Source: Botryllus schlosseri
Taxonomy: Eukaryota; Chordata; Ascidiacea; Stolidobranchia; Styelidae
NCBI GenBank assembly: GCA_000444245.1
Contig: ATSW01005140.1
Span: 1-21,280, forward strand
Length of the DNA: 21,280 nucleotides
Reading direction: 5' to 3'
Shown here: piece by piece, positions 8,538-17,085 of the stretch
Position numbering within the stretch: position 1 is the stretch's first letter
Layout of the letters: every line of letters starts with the position of its first letter
Made by a program: the position numbers and the translations under genes
Notes under the pieces: generated by a model
Database searches by the model: none
What the model was told of the DNA's origin: nothing
Seen by the model: the letters and a program-made list of their open reading frames with translations, nothing else

Positions 8538-8640
8538 CAGGGGTGTCAAACTCAAGTGACGTCGCGGGCCGGATTCAACACTTCAGATCGCTTGCGGGCC
8601 GCAGCAAAATTCCTCAATCCAAAAACACCTCAAAATCTAT
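8538..8640 (+). mobile_element. hAT 5' end fragment (CAGGGGTGTCAAACTC)
   Basis: CAGGGGTGTCAAACTCAAGT is followed by repeated GCGGGCC words (CGCGGGCCGG, TTGCGGGCCGC). This is the classic end of a widespread hAT group whose ends read 'CAGGGGTGTCAAACTC ... GGGCCGC'. The preceding 8-mer is CTCTATAC, but no matching 3' end or second 8-mer was found downstream, so the inner limit is approximate. Confidence 0.8.
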
Positions 8641-9025
8641 GCTTTTATTTTTCATTTGAATACTTCAATTACCAGTCTACACAACAGTATATTACACGGA
8701 TCATAGCCGGGGTTCAATTCCAGCACCATTTATTCGCAAACAATGGAATTGGCAATATGGGCGGCTAAATACAGTTATAAGCCGATAAAACAGTGGCTAA
8801 CGATGATGGAAGTTGGCATACTTCTATGCTTCCTTCGTTTTAGTGATATAATGGTATCAACCCTGCGTTAGCGTTGAGGAATGCAAAAGATTTAACTGTA
8901 AACACGGACGTTGTGATTTGCTTCATATTATTATATTGCGAATAGGGTTTCTCTTGAGGCTGAAGACCTCTATTATATTTTCCATGTAACCTGCATATCA
9001 TGGTTCTAGGAGTTTACTTCATCGA
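8641..9025. other. Non-coding AT-rich DNA, possibly inner part of the hAT fragment
   Basis: No gene, repeat or element end was seen in this stretch. Confidence 0.5.
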
Positions 9026-9175
9026 TTACTTGATGACTTGAAATTGACTCGTAAGTTTTGCTTCAAGTCACGAGTCAATATGCATTACTGAAGCGTCGAG
9101 TCAAGTCATTTTTCCAAAGNGACTCGAGTNAAGTCAAGTCATACGAAAAAGGTGACTCGGGTCTTCCCAACACTG
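9026..9175 (-). repeat. GACTCGAGTCA-family element with CAGTGTTGGGA terminus
   Basis: Read in reverse from 9175 it starts CAGTGTTGGGAAGACCCGAG and continues with GACTTGACT, ACTCGAGTC and CGAGTCAATTTCAAGTC words. It matches the terminus at 3349. It is a fragment or short copy; the other end is not sharp. Confidence 0.6.
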
Positions 9176-10363
9176 AGACAGGGGCAGTTGNAAAATGCCA
9201 GTGAGAACAAGAATACCATATCAGAATATTTGATTGCCGCGAAAATTCTCATATGATTGGATATATTGAAGCGTGTCAAGTGATAAAAGGTATAGACTTA
9301 CATTTTTCTCATTNCCCGTAAACCTTGACTTTTACTACTAAACTCGAATTGTTGTACCCCGCCGCCCTATCTGTAATAATCTTATTGCTACTTTCTTCGC
9401 CACATGTACATTAGGACTGTCAATACAAATTTTGTTCAAATTTTACTGGCTACTGGAAAAAATTTAAACTTTTTTACTTTCATGCAGCACATTCCTAGCC
9501 AATATAACAATTATATATATATGAAGAAGTCAGTCAAGTAAGAACAAAAGTAATTTTCTGAGCAACCCTAATATTGCAATGAACATCATAGCATGACTCA
9601 CCTTCAGAAGGATCTTTTCAATAAGTTTTTATGGATAGGATATGATAGGATATGTATTTACAGATCATGGATCTGAAACATGATGAAATTGTAGTAAAAC
9701 ACACTGCTCATTTTCGAGTTCAAGTCAGATTCAAGTAAGGTTCAACTCACTCGAGTGAAACCCTGGCGTGATATCGACGGCCTCAAATTCATAACATAAT
9801 ATATTTCTCCTACTACAAGCATATTTATTCAAAAAGATGAAAGATGGGTTTCTCGACCTATTTTACAAGTACCGTTCCAGACCCAGATACACCAGACTTC
9901 TATCAAGTTATAGGGAATCGTCTCGAGTCATGAGCAATGACTGGAGTGAAACTACAGTCTATATACACCAATCGTCTGGAGTCAAGTCATTTGGCAGTCT
10001 TCACAGGCCTTAACAAGATGTGAATGAGTGGAAACAGCATCACACTTCCTTCAGACATGCCTGGAACACGATGCTTGGTATTTTCAACCTATTAAGGATA
10101 ACGCCATCCAAGCGAGTGCATTCGAAAAAATAAATTTCATTCTATTTCCAAATTTCGAGGATCTTATATTAGGGTCAGCATATTCTGGGAATCTGAAAAG
10201 AGGGCACTCTTTCTAAATTTTCAGACTTAGATTACTGGAGTCAAATTCTGAAAAATTGCTAATTTTTTCCCGAGTAGGCCTACATGGTAGGTTGACTAAA
10301 ACGCAGGATCGTTACTTGGTCGCTGATTTCCTACATTTCAACCAAAACTCTCGTTAAAGAGTA
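9176..10363. other. Non-coding AT-rich DNA with scattered GAGTCA words
   Basis: Short GACTCGAGT-like clusters lie at about 9715-9765 and 9920-9995. Two strong minus-strand donors were examined (AAAAAT/GTAAGT near 9304 and GAAG/GTGAGT near 9601), but neighbouring acceptors give no open frame. The stretch near 10043-10075 resembles 8414-8450 (CATCAC..TTCC..CATG..TGGAA), which suggests a minor dispersed repeat. Confidence 0.45.
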
Positions 10364-10431
10364 AGTCTCAGGGCGTCCTCCGAGGACACTTTCAAAATAG
10401 AGGACAAATCCTCACGATGACGTATGGTAGC
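10364..10431 (-). mobile_element. Terminal fragment of the CATACGTCC element
   Basis: Read in reverse it runs TACCATACGTC, GAGGATTTGTCCTCT, TTTTGAAAGTGTCCTCGGAG and GACGCCCT. This matches the left end of the element at 16243-16661 almost base for base over about 65 positions. Only this end is present. Confidence 0.75.
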
Positions 10432-11206
10432 ACTAGCTATATTCCATATATGGAAGGTTCAATTTGGTGCTGGTGGGGCATTAGCCTGCCTAGCCGACAC
10501 AAGTCTTTTCATCGCTCAATTTCCTTAACATACCCTCGTTCAAGCATGCCCTTTCGCCCTATTAACATAACTTGACACTGCGAAAGTTACCTCGCCCTCA
10601 CCTAGCTAGCTTAAAACACACGAAATGGCGGCAAACTGATCGACTTCGGCATATGTTAATCGTTGATGCAGAACGTCATTGCACGGATTTTTTGACGATA
10701 TCATTCAGATAGGATTCTAGAAATACAGAACTTCAACATCGTCACAAAAAAATATGTCTATATTACTTAATTCATTACACTTTTTGCTTCTAGACTAAGT
10801 CAGCAAATACGGCTTAACAAATTCCAAATATATGAATCTTTTTATTGTGACGTAATAATTAGAACTACCGAGAGGAAACAACGACCGGACATAACTCAGT
10901 GACATAACAAGGGCAGCGTATGATATGGTATAAAATAGGAAATTGTCTTGATCAATGCACGCCTCACTGTATCCATAATAAACCACCATTTTTCATACTG
11001 TAGCAACGTTTTTCCACATCATATTCGATACATTTTCCATTCCACACCGTACATTGCATTACACAATTACACATGCTCCAGCCCTTCGACGAAAATGGCT
11101 AAAGCGTCGCACTGAGTTGACAAAAACACTATGCCAATCTGACTGAATCAAATCCTGTACAATTTTTCCCTGGTGCGATTGGCCCCACAGTCGCCGCAGG
11201 TGTATT
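10432..11206. other. Non-coding stretch between transposons
   Basis: No gene could be supported. AAATGGCGGC at 10624 resembles a YY1-type core promoter motif. A minus-strand GTGAGG donor lies about 20 bases to its left, but no coding exon could be attached. The final 60 or so bases before 11207 are open in the same plus frame as 12446-12671. Confidence 0.35.
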
Positions 11207-11717
11207 CAGGCCCGTAACTGCCGCACCCCAAACCGCCCAATTGGGGGGCCGAGCTCTAAGGAGGCCCAAAATTATTTCGTGAATTACCATAAATTATAGA
11301 TTATTTTTTGAAACTTTATGCAACCTTTTCAGATTTTTTTCGCGCCTTGCGCGATTTCAAGTTGCCGATTTTCTTGATTTTTGGGTAGCCTACTCTTCCC
11401 ACAAGAAAAAATTAGCAAGATTCATAGAATTGGGCATATTGGCGTTGGCCATCACCGCGCCACGACGCACCAAGACATGTAAAGTAGGCCACGTAACATG
11501 CGACTCCAAGAAGTGTGTCAGAGCCATCGGCACAGCGATATAACCGTGGCAGAAAAGGACTGCCCTAATGCTAACCGAAAACTTCGTTATATATACAAAA
11601 TACTGTCTTGCCAATATCACAAGACAAATACCATTCCGCGGGTAAAATTATATGCAAGTGAAGAAATAACAATTTGAAATCGTGTGCGTCTTTTAGTTTC
11701 GTAGCTTACGTTATGGC

Positions 11718-11755
11718 GTGACCTGTGTGCTATTTTTATATAGCACACAGGTCAC
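11718..11755. repeat. Perfect 16-bp hairpin inside the family 'G' element
   Basis: GTGACCTGTGTGCTAT, a six-base loop TTTTAT and ATAGCACACAGGTCAC form a flawless stem. The sister copy at 13787-15342 lacks it, so it arose or was inserted in this copy. Confidence 0.9.
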
Positions 11756-11785
11756 GAAATACCATCATGTTAAGGAGTCATACCA

Positions 11786-11944
11786 GCGGGCCCTGCAGTT
11801 TCCAAGACACCTCACTCAGCTCTGCGGGTAAATCTGATTACGTGAGCAGAGAGGATAGGAAATAGATAGCAATATATATGCAATTTCCGATCTTATTGGC
11901 CGGTTTTATCATGAATTTTCGAAAATTTTCGCGCCTCGCGCTGG
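11786..11944 (+). repeat. Internal duplicated block, copy 1 (copy 2 at about 12107-12265)
   Basis: Both blocks share CACCTCACTCAGCTC, GTAAATCTGATTACGTGAGC, AGAGAGGATA, ATGCAATT-CCGATC-TATTG and GAAAATTTTCGC. The sister element at 13787-15342 has only one such block (about 14070-14216), so the doubling is specific to the 11207-12445 copy. Similarity seems to continue past the block towards GCGAACA and the GTTTATCA motifs. Confidence 0.8.
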
Positions 11945-12106
11945 CCCACTAAGCAGGCACAATTCATTTCGTGGCAAAAGCGAACAAGGGGATGAGATGT
12001 AGGTTTATCACCCTATGGGATCCCCAGACCCTTTGCGGGGCCTGACGAAGTTCTGTTCCATTCCTGCCGACGGGTATACGCCCGAAGATGTTTAATCATA
12101 ATATTG

Positions 12107-12265
12107 AGGGCCCTACCTTTTCAAACACACCTCACTCAGCTCCACCTGTAAATCTGATTACGTGAGCAGAGAGAGGATAAAATTTGATAGCAACATACAT
12201 GCAATTGCCGATCATATTGACTGATTGAAACATAAATTATAGAAAATTTTCGCTTTTCGCGCGTT
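12107..12265 (+). repeat. Internal duplicated block, copy 2
   Basis: This is the partner of 11786-11944, in direct orientation about 320 bases downstream within the same element. Confidence 0.8.
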
Positions 12266-12445
12266 TATACGAGAAAAGCTGACCCCCTAAACGGCCCCCA
12301 ATATGGAGGATAAGTAAGCAGGGGTAATAAGCGAACAGACTGAGGGGGTGTGGGGCGAAGTCTCCCAGAAGTTCGATTTATCAACATATGGGGGGCCCAA
12401 GACCAATGGTTCGGGAGGGCATGGCGGAGTGCTGTTACGGCCCTG

Positions 12446-12671
12446 GGTATATTCGTTTATGATGGATGGATGTTTGCTAGATAACTCGCAAACTAATTAT
12501 ACTGCACCTCGGATAAAAATCTTCACTGTGTGCGATTCTATAGATTTTGCAGGTGGCAGGGTGTCATATCGTCCGGCTTATCGAAACAATTTGAAACCCC
12601 GATTCAATACCACGCCATCTGATGTAGACGATGCAGTACAGTACAAGCGAGGAGTCGGCAACCCGCAGCAC
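12446..12671 (+). CDS. Candidate host exon remnant, flanked by transposons
   Basis: The plus frame is open across the whole 226 bases. It reads SFMMDGCLLDNSQTNYTAPR, then DFAGGRVSYRPAYRNNLKPR and FNTTPSDVDDAVQYKRG. This is more protein-like (mixed charged and polar residues, few low-complexity runs) than other chance frames here. The hAT at 11207-12445 borders it. Across the single target-site copy the same frame continues upstream for about 20 codons to a stop near 11143. Possible acceptors (GGCCCCACAG, CGCCGCAG) lie at that upstream edge. The frame runs into the MITE at 12672. No domain is recognised, and it could also be a relic of another transposon. Confidence 0.28.
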
Positions 12672-12845
12672 CAATGTTCCCTCTAAGCTGCGCACGTGGG
12701 CAAATGCGCAGTGCTGAAACGGTCTCTGCGCACAGAAAATCTAGGCTGCGCACAAACAATCCGAAGTGATGATTTTTTTTTCAGTCGTTGCGCACTGTTG
12801 TCCAAGGGACCGCGCAGGCGCGCAGAAAAATTATAGGGAACATAG
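12672..12845 (+). mobile_element. Short hAT-like MITE (CAATGTTCCCTCTAA ends)
   Basis: It starts CAATGTTCCCTCTAAGCTGC and ends AATTATAGGGAACATAG, so the terminal inverted repeat is about 15 bases with two mismatches. The interior is rich in TGCGCA words. Ends of the CAGTGTTCCCTCTAA type are known from hAT elements. At 174 bases it cannot encode a protein. Its immediate flanks do not give a clear 8-bp duplication. Confidence 0.75.
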
Positions 12846-13786
12846 CCAAGGGAAAATAGTTCTATTGCTGAAGTCTGAAGCCGAGGTACAAGTGCTGCCC
12901 GCAAAGGTAGATATTGCGCTCCGTGAAGAAATGAGAATCTGCAATCACGTGCGCCTCACGACCGAGATTTTTCATTTAGTATGGTCTCGTACGCGTGAGC
13001 GATACTGATTTCATTTCAATGGCGCAATCTTTTCTGGAAATGGCGAAATAACATGGTTTACAAAGTTATAAATAACAATGGGCTAGCTCAAAGGTAATAT
13101 GCGAAATACTAACGAATAGTCTTTTCCGCGTGGCATGAACATTGCGTAAGATTTACTGTACAAGTACATGCCGTGAATTTTCGAAGTCATCACCTAAATC
13201 AGGCGAATCTGATCACGTATGGTGAGATAGGATAATATACAAGCCAAATTACCAAATAATTGCGATTCGTTTACCATGAAATGGTTGTCGGAGCATGTGA
13301 AAACGGAAGAAAAAATTGTAAAATTAGTTGAGGATTTTTCTTTTTCGAGCGAGAAAGGTCTGCTCTGCAAAATATGTCTAGAAGAAAAATCTGGAAAAGA
13401 ATATCATACAGTTTCTTAGGAAAACCACCGCACTCTAACTGAAGCCAAATCACCCTCAAAATATGCACCAAAGCACACGTGCGGTATCCATGATCTATCG
13501 CCATTGCGCGTGAATGCTTTTTAACCCTTTGCGACGCCACAGAGTCGCACGTGTGTTAATGGTGCATATCACGAAAATATTTAAACGCGGTGGCTTTCTG
13601 AAAATAAATGCCCTCAATGGCTTAACTTCAAGTCGAGACTACATCATGTTTAGAGCGTAGTTCCCCTTCTTCACTCATAATGTGATTATCTGGTGTCATG
13701 CAATAAAACTAAATGTAAATGCTGTACTTTGATTCTATCAATGAATCATGTGACTCGAATGGAGACACGCACGTCTGGGTTACGTA
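12846..13786. other. No gene recognised; possible interior of a larger element
   Basis: Open frames here (up to 89 codons) have no recognisable domain. An imperfect inverted repeat (GCACCAAAGCACACGTGCG at about 13464 and CGCACGTGTGTTAATGGTGC at about 13545) surrounds a short GCGAC...GTCGC hairpin. If 12672 and 15423 are the ends of one element, this would be its interior. Confidence 0.35.
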
Positions 13787-14222
13787 CAGGACCTTAACTG
13801 CCGCACCCCAAACCCCCCAATTGGGGGACCCGATCTCAAAGGGGAGCCAAAATTATTTCGTGAATAAACATGAATCATGGAGTATTTTTTGGAAATTTAT
13901 GCAACTTTTTCAAAATAGAACTGACAATTTGAAACCGTGTACGTCTTAGTTTAGTACGTTTGGGTGCGATGATTTCAATATCTTCTGACACAGCAGATAG
14001 GAGGACACGAAATAGCATCAGGTACCGAAGTCATTATACCAACGGGTACACCCGAAGATGTTTGATTATTATTTAGGGGTCCTACCTTTTCGAATACACT
14101 TCACTCGATCAGCTCTACCGGTAAATCTGATTATATTAATAGCAATATATATGCAATTCCCGATCATATTGACCGATTCAATCATGTATTATATAAAATT
14201 TTCGCGCTTCGCGCGTCTAGGC

Positions 14223-15213
14223 CAGGGGTGGGCAATTATTTTCCTCCGCGGGCCCAAATGAGAAGTAGAAAATACGTTGGCGGGCCGAGTGAAAAATTTA
14301 GCTTAATATCCAACGTAGGTATTTTAATTTTATTTCCAAATCACATTGTTAATAAATGCTGCCGAGTGATTGCGTTGATGTTAGGTAATGAGAAAGTTGC
14401 GGTTGATTAAAAAAATATCTATTTGCCGTCATGATTCGAAACAATGTTAAACATGGTACAATTTTAACTCTCTTTAGAACCCTATCCCCGTTCTTTTATT
14501 AAGACACTAAAACAGTGGTTCTCAAACTTTTTTTAGACATGCACTCTCCCCTTTATGATATGAATTTTTTTTTAAATTTTCTCTGCGGTTCCAATTAAAA
14601 TTTTAATTGGATCCGCAGAGTCCTATACTTGTTAGAATTGAACCAAATTTGGTGTGCAGCGTTTTTTAGGGTAACCTGACAATTTAATCAGTGAATGGCT
14701 GGAATCTGGGAAAAAAGTTATTTTTGAACAGCCCTACTGTTCATCCTTTATGGGTGATATATATGATATTTGATAAGTCGTATAGTAATCGCCAGCAATG
14801 ATTGACTTGTTTTTTGAATTAGGGATTTGGAAAAGCCTCACGTAACATTTTGAAACACGTGGTCTACCCGTATCATACGTAATGTGAAAATGGCAACAAA
14901 GAAGGTTTGAGCAAAACTATATGGAAATAGTGATTTCTTGATAATATATTTGTTACTCATACTTTGCCACATGGACTTTATTCTGCATCTGGATTACGCA
15001 TGCGAGAGAGGCCTACGTATAGGCATGGTAATCGTGGCATATTGATGAACAGGCGAATTTCCTGATTAGTTGATACAGCCTATGGTTTAAGTCCACGCAT
15101 CAACATTCAAACAACAGGTTCAATGTTATGAATTCCAAGTAACCTCTCGCGGGCCGCACAGAATGGCTTCGCGGGCCGCATTTGGCCCGCGGGCCGCACT
15201 TTGCCCAGGCTTG
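14223..15213 (+). mobile_element. hAT with CAGGGGTGGGCAA end, exact 8-bp target duplication
   Basis: The 5' end is CAGGGGTGGGCAATTATTTT and the 3' end GGGCCGCACTTTGCCCAGGC then TTG. The 13-base terminal inverted repeats match at ten positions. Both flanks carry GTCTAGGC (14215-14222 and 15214-15221), an exact hAT-style target duplication. Subterminal GCGGGCC words occur at both ends. A second hAT-type start, CAGTGGTTCTCAAACTTTTT, lies inside at about 14514. It is 991 bases, without transposase. Confidence 0.92.
14581..14620. repeat. 40-bp near-perfect palindrome inside the hAT
   Basis: CTCTGCGGTTCCAATTAAAA is followed directly by TTTTAATTGGATCCGCAGAG. Nineteen of twenty positions pair and there is no loop. 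Confidence 0.9.
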
Positions 15214-15342
15214 GTCTAGGCTATACACCCACTAAGGGACACCCAATATAGATGAAAAGTTGCGGCAAAAACGTAGGTACCGAGGGAGACTGGGGGGCGT
15301 AGCCCCCCAGAAGTTCGGTTTATCACCATAAGAGGGGCCTGC

Positions 15343-15423
15343 TGGTTGCGCACTGTTGTTCATGGGCCTGCGCAGAAAGTTGACGTGTTTGCGCAGACTT
15401 CTGAAAAATTAGAGGGAACATTG
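15343..15423 (+). mobile_element. 3' end of the CAATGTTCCCTCTAA family
   Basis: GTTGCGCACTGTTGTTCATG, GGCCTGCGCAGAAA and AAAATTAGAGGGAACATTG match the 3' half of the MITE at 12672-12845. The terminus is the perfect inverse of the 15 bases at 12672. The following 8-mer CCCAGCAC matches CGCAGCAC before 12672 at seven of eight positions, so it may be the far end of one large interrupted element. Confidence 0.7.
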
Positions 15424-15835
15424 CCCAGCACGCGTGTCATTTGTGACATCCGATCGCCTCCTAACGTAATTTTTGAGCTCACGCCGATCTTTTCTGAAAT
15501 CAAGGGCATTTAGATCAGCATATGGGCCTCTTTGATGGTGTACTTACAACTTTCCGTTTTCAGTATTAAGTTTGAAATATTGTAGTTGGGGAGGCATATT
15601 TCTGTATTTCTGTAACTTTAAAAGCTGATTCGTGACCGAACAAGGAAAAGATTACTTTATATGACTTCATAACTTTCCTAATATACCTCACAGAGATGCG
15701 ATCTTTGCGTAAAAATTGATTTCACGACTTATGCCTACTGATGCATAGAAAACAATATGACTTTAATGACTTTAAATGGCCCTAATTAAAGCAATGTTTG
15801 CTGCAAAACATGTAAAATGAGTTTTCAAAATGGAA
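15424..15835. other. Non-coding stretch between elements
   Basis: No gene, element end or repeat was recognised. Confidence 0.5.
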
Positions 15836-16241
15836 CAATCTCGTAGACATTCATGACGTTGAGGAGCGCAGGTGCAACGCCCGAGGTGTAAGCAGCAGTT
15901 GGGATGCCGTCCGTACCGGTGGCCTTGAATTGTGGTACTCAACGCATGGCTGTCTTGAGCTCACCTAGCGTGATCAGGGTTGTATTGATCGCTAGAGGAT
16001 TTGCTGCTAGTGAAGGCGCTGCATCACTTCCCACGGAGCCATGGCGCAGAGGTGGCTGGAATCGGAAAACATGGCGCTCGACAATGGATACTGATCTAGC
16101 GCAACGCGAGGTGTCGCTTGAAGACGCCCACGACCGCCTACGTTGGAGACGCTTAACACGAGTCCAAAACTGGTTATCTCGATGTTCTTTTGCCCTTTTT
16201 ATTTCATCTAATTGAAAATTCGATATATATATATATATAGC
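15836..16241. mobile_element. LINE (non-LTR) fragment with inverted 5' part
   Basis: The left part (about 15836-16030) reads on the minus strand as reverse transcriptase. The peptide FKATGTDGIPTAAYTSG (15879-15929), then APALLNVMN, matches the N-K-A-x-G-x-D-G-I-P motif of LINE reverse transcriptases; one in-frame stop lies before it. The right part (about 16050-16215) reads on the plus strand as the C-terminal end of such an ORF: RKTWRSTMDTDLAQREV then LEDAHDRLRWRRLTR. A (TA)n tail follows at 16223-16240. The order inverted-upstream then forward-downstream is the mark of twin priming. The clade is not assigned. Confidence 0.75.
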
Positions 16242-16242
16242 G

Positions 16243-16661
16243 TTACCATACGTCCTCTTTTAAGAGGATTTGTCCTCTTTTTTGACTTTTTTGAAAGTGT
16301 CCTCGGAGGACGCCCTTTTGTCCTCTTTTTTGAGATTTTGTCCTCTTTTTTGAAAATTTAGGTCAGATTTAGAGCGAATTGCGAGTGATACGGCGTAAAT
16401 TAGCACAGAACTGGCGCACCGGCGAGGATTTCGGAGTGAAAAACGGTTAATATAGCTCTGGGCGGAAAGATGGCCTTTTTTAGTCATCCACCTACCAATG
16501 CGGGAAGAAAAACGGTATTTTGAGCTCTGAGCGGAAAAGATGACCTTTTTTTTAGTCAACCGATCACAAAGTGGGAAAAATTTGAGAATTCCTCTCCGGT
16601 TTTGCAAGTCTGAAATATCTGAAAAAGTGTCCTCTTTTTATAGATTTCCAAAATATGGTAA
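16243..16661 (+). mobile_element. CATACGTCCTCTTTT non-autonomous DNA element
   Basis: It begins TTACCATACGTCCTCTTTTA and ends AAAATATGGTAA; inverse ends share TTACCATA, and GTCCTCTTTTT words lie inside both ends. The left end is dense in GTCCTCTTTT repeats. An internal 70-bp tandem duplication lies at 16436-16574. It is inserted in the hAT copy whose end is at 16968. The superfamily is uncertain and no target duplication was resolved. A fragment of the same family lies at 10364-10431. Confidence 0.7.
16436..16574 (+). repeat. Two tandem copies of a ~70-bp unit
   Basis: Both units share GAAAAACGGT, AGCTCTG-GCGGAAA, GATG-CCTTTTTT and TAGTCA, starting at about 16436 and 16504. They lie in the CATACGTCC element. 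Confidence 0.8.
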
Positions 16662-16968
16662 GCCTAATATCATAAAGAAGGGCGTGCGTAAAAAAGTTTG
16701 AGAACCAGTGTTTTAGTGTCTTAACAGTAAAACGTCGATACGGGTTTGAAGAGGGTTGAGAATGTAGCATGTTTAACATTGTTTTGAATCATGACGACAA
16801 ATTTCCTAATTAACCGTCCCCTAACATCTTCATATTCACTGAGCAGCATTTATTACCAATGTAGTTTAGATATGCGCTGCAATATATAGCTAAAACTTTT
16901 CACTGGGCCCGCCAACGTATTTTCTATTTCTAATTTGGCCCGCGGAGAAAAATAATTGCCCACCCCTG
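16662..16968 (-). mobile_element. Second copy of the CAGGGGTGGGCAA hAT, inverted, 5' part only
   Basis: Read in reverse from 16968 it starts CAGGGGTGGGCAATTATTTT and follows 14223 onward: AAAATACGTTGGCGGGCC, AATAAATGCTGC, GTCATGATTC and AAACAATGTTAAACATG. It also carries the internal CTGGTTCTCAAACTTTTTT. It stops at TTTATGATATT, where the CATACGTCC element lies. The 3' end is missing. The flanking 8-mer is TTCTAAAC. Confidence 0.85.
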
Positions 16969-17085
16969 TTCTAAACAGTACATCAAATGTAGCTAATAAG
17001 TACCGGCCAAAAGCGTACATGCTGAGAGCGGGTCCCAAGAAGTTTGGTTAATCAACGTTTTTGGGGGGCTGATGTTACGGTCCTG
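16969..17085 (+). mobile_element. 3' end of a third family 'G' element
   Basis: CCCAAGAAGTTTGGTTAATC, GGGGGGCTGATGTTACGGTC then CTG matches the 3' end of the 11207-12445 copy. It shows that the inverted hAT next to it also sat in a family 'G' element. The rest of this copy is not recognised upstream. Confidence 0.75.

Larger units (their letters stand above)
11207..12445 (+). mobile_element. Family 'G' non-autonomous hAT, complete, with target duplication
   Basis: The element starts CAGGCCCGTAACTGCCGC and ends GGAGTGCTGTTACGGCCCTG. The outer terminal inverted repeat is CAGGnCCGTAAC. Flanking 8-mers GGTGTATT and GGTATATT match at seven of eight positions, as expected for hAT insertion. It is 1239 bases long with no transposase frame. 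A block of about 160 bases in its 3' half is present twice, and a perfect hairpin lies at 11718-11755. Other copies lie at 13787-15342 and 16969-17085. The insertion lies next to a protein-like open frame (12446-12671). Confidence 0.85.
13787..15342 (+). mobile_element. Family 'G' hAT, second copy, interrupted and truncated
   Basis: It starts CAGGACCTTAACTGCCGCAC and follows the 11207-12445 copy closely: ATTGGGGG, CCAAAATTATTTCGTGAAT, GACAATTTGAAACCGTG, CCGAAGATGTTTGATTATT and TTTTCGCGCTTCGCGCGTCT. It is split by the hAT at 14223-15213 and resumes with GGGGGGCGTAGCCCCCCAGA and GTTCGGTTTATCACC. The expected GTTACGGCCCTG end is missing; the sequence passes into the CAATGTTCCC-type end at 15343. 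The 8-mer before the start is GTTACGTA; no partner was found. Confidence 0.8.

Noticed and set aside
9304-9372. Minus-strand exon ending at a strong GTAAGT donor
   Set aside because: The frames from the nearest acceptor contain stops, and an N base blocks certainty.
9601-9671. Minus-strand exon between TTTCAG and GAAG/GTGAGT
   Set aside because: All three frames contain a stop.
10600-10640. Promoter with YY1-like AAATGGCGGC and first exon of the minus-strand gene
   Set aside because: The motif is short and could be chance. The adjoining minus-strand ATG frame ends before the donor.
16260-16607. 115-codon minus-strand open frame
   Set aside because: It lies inside the CATACGTCC element, and the basic peptide comes from AAAAGAGGAC repeats.
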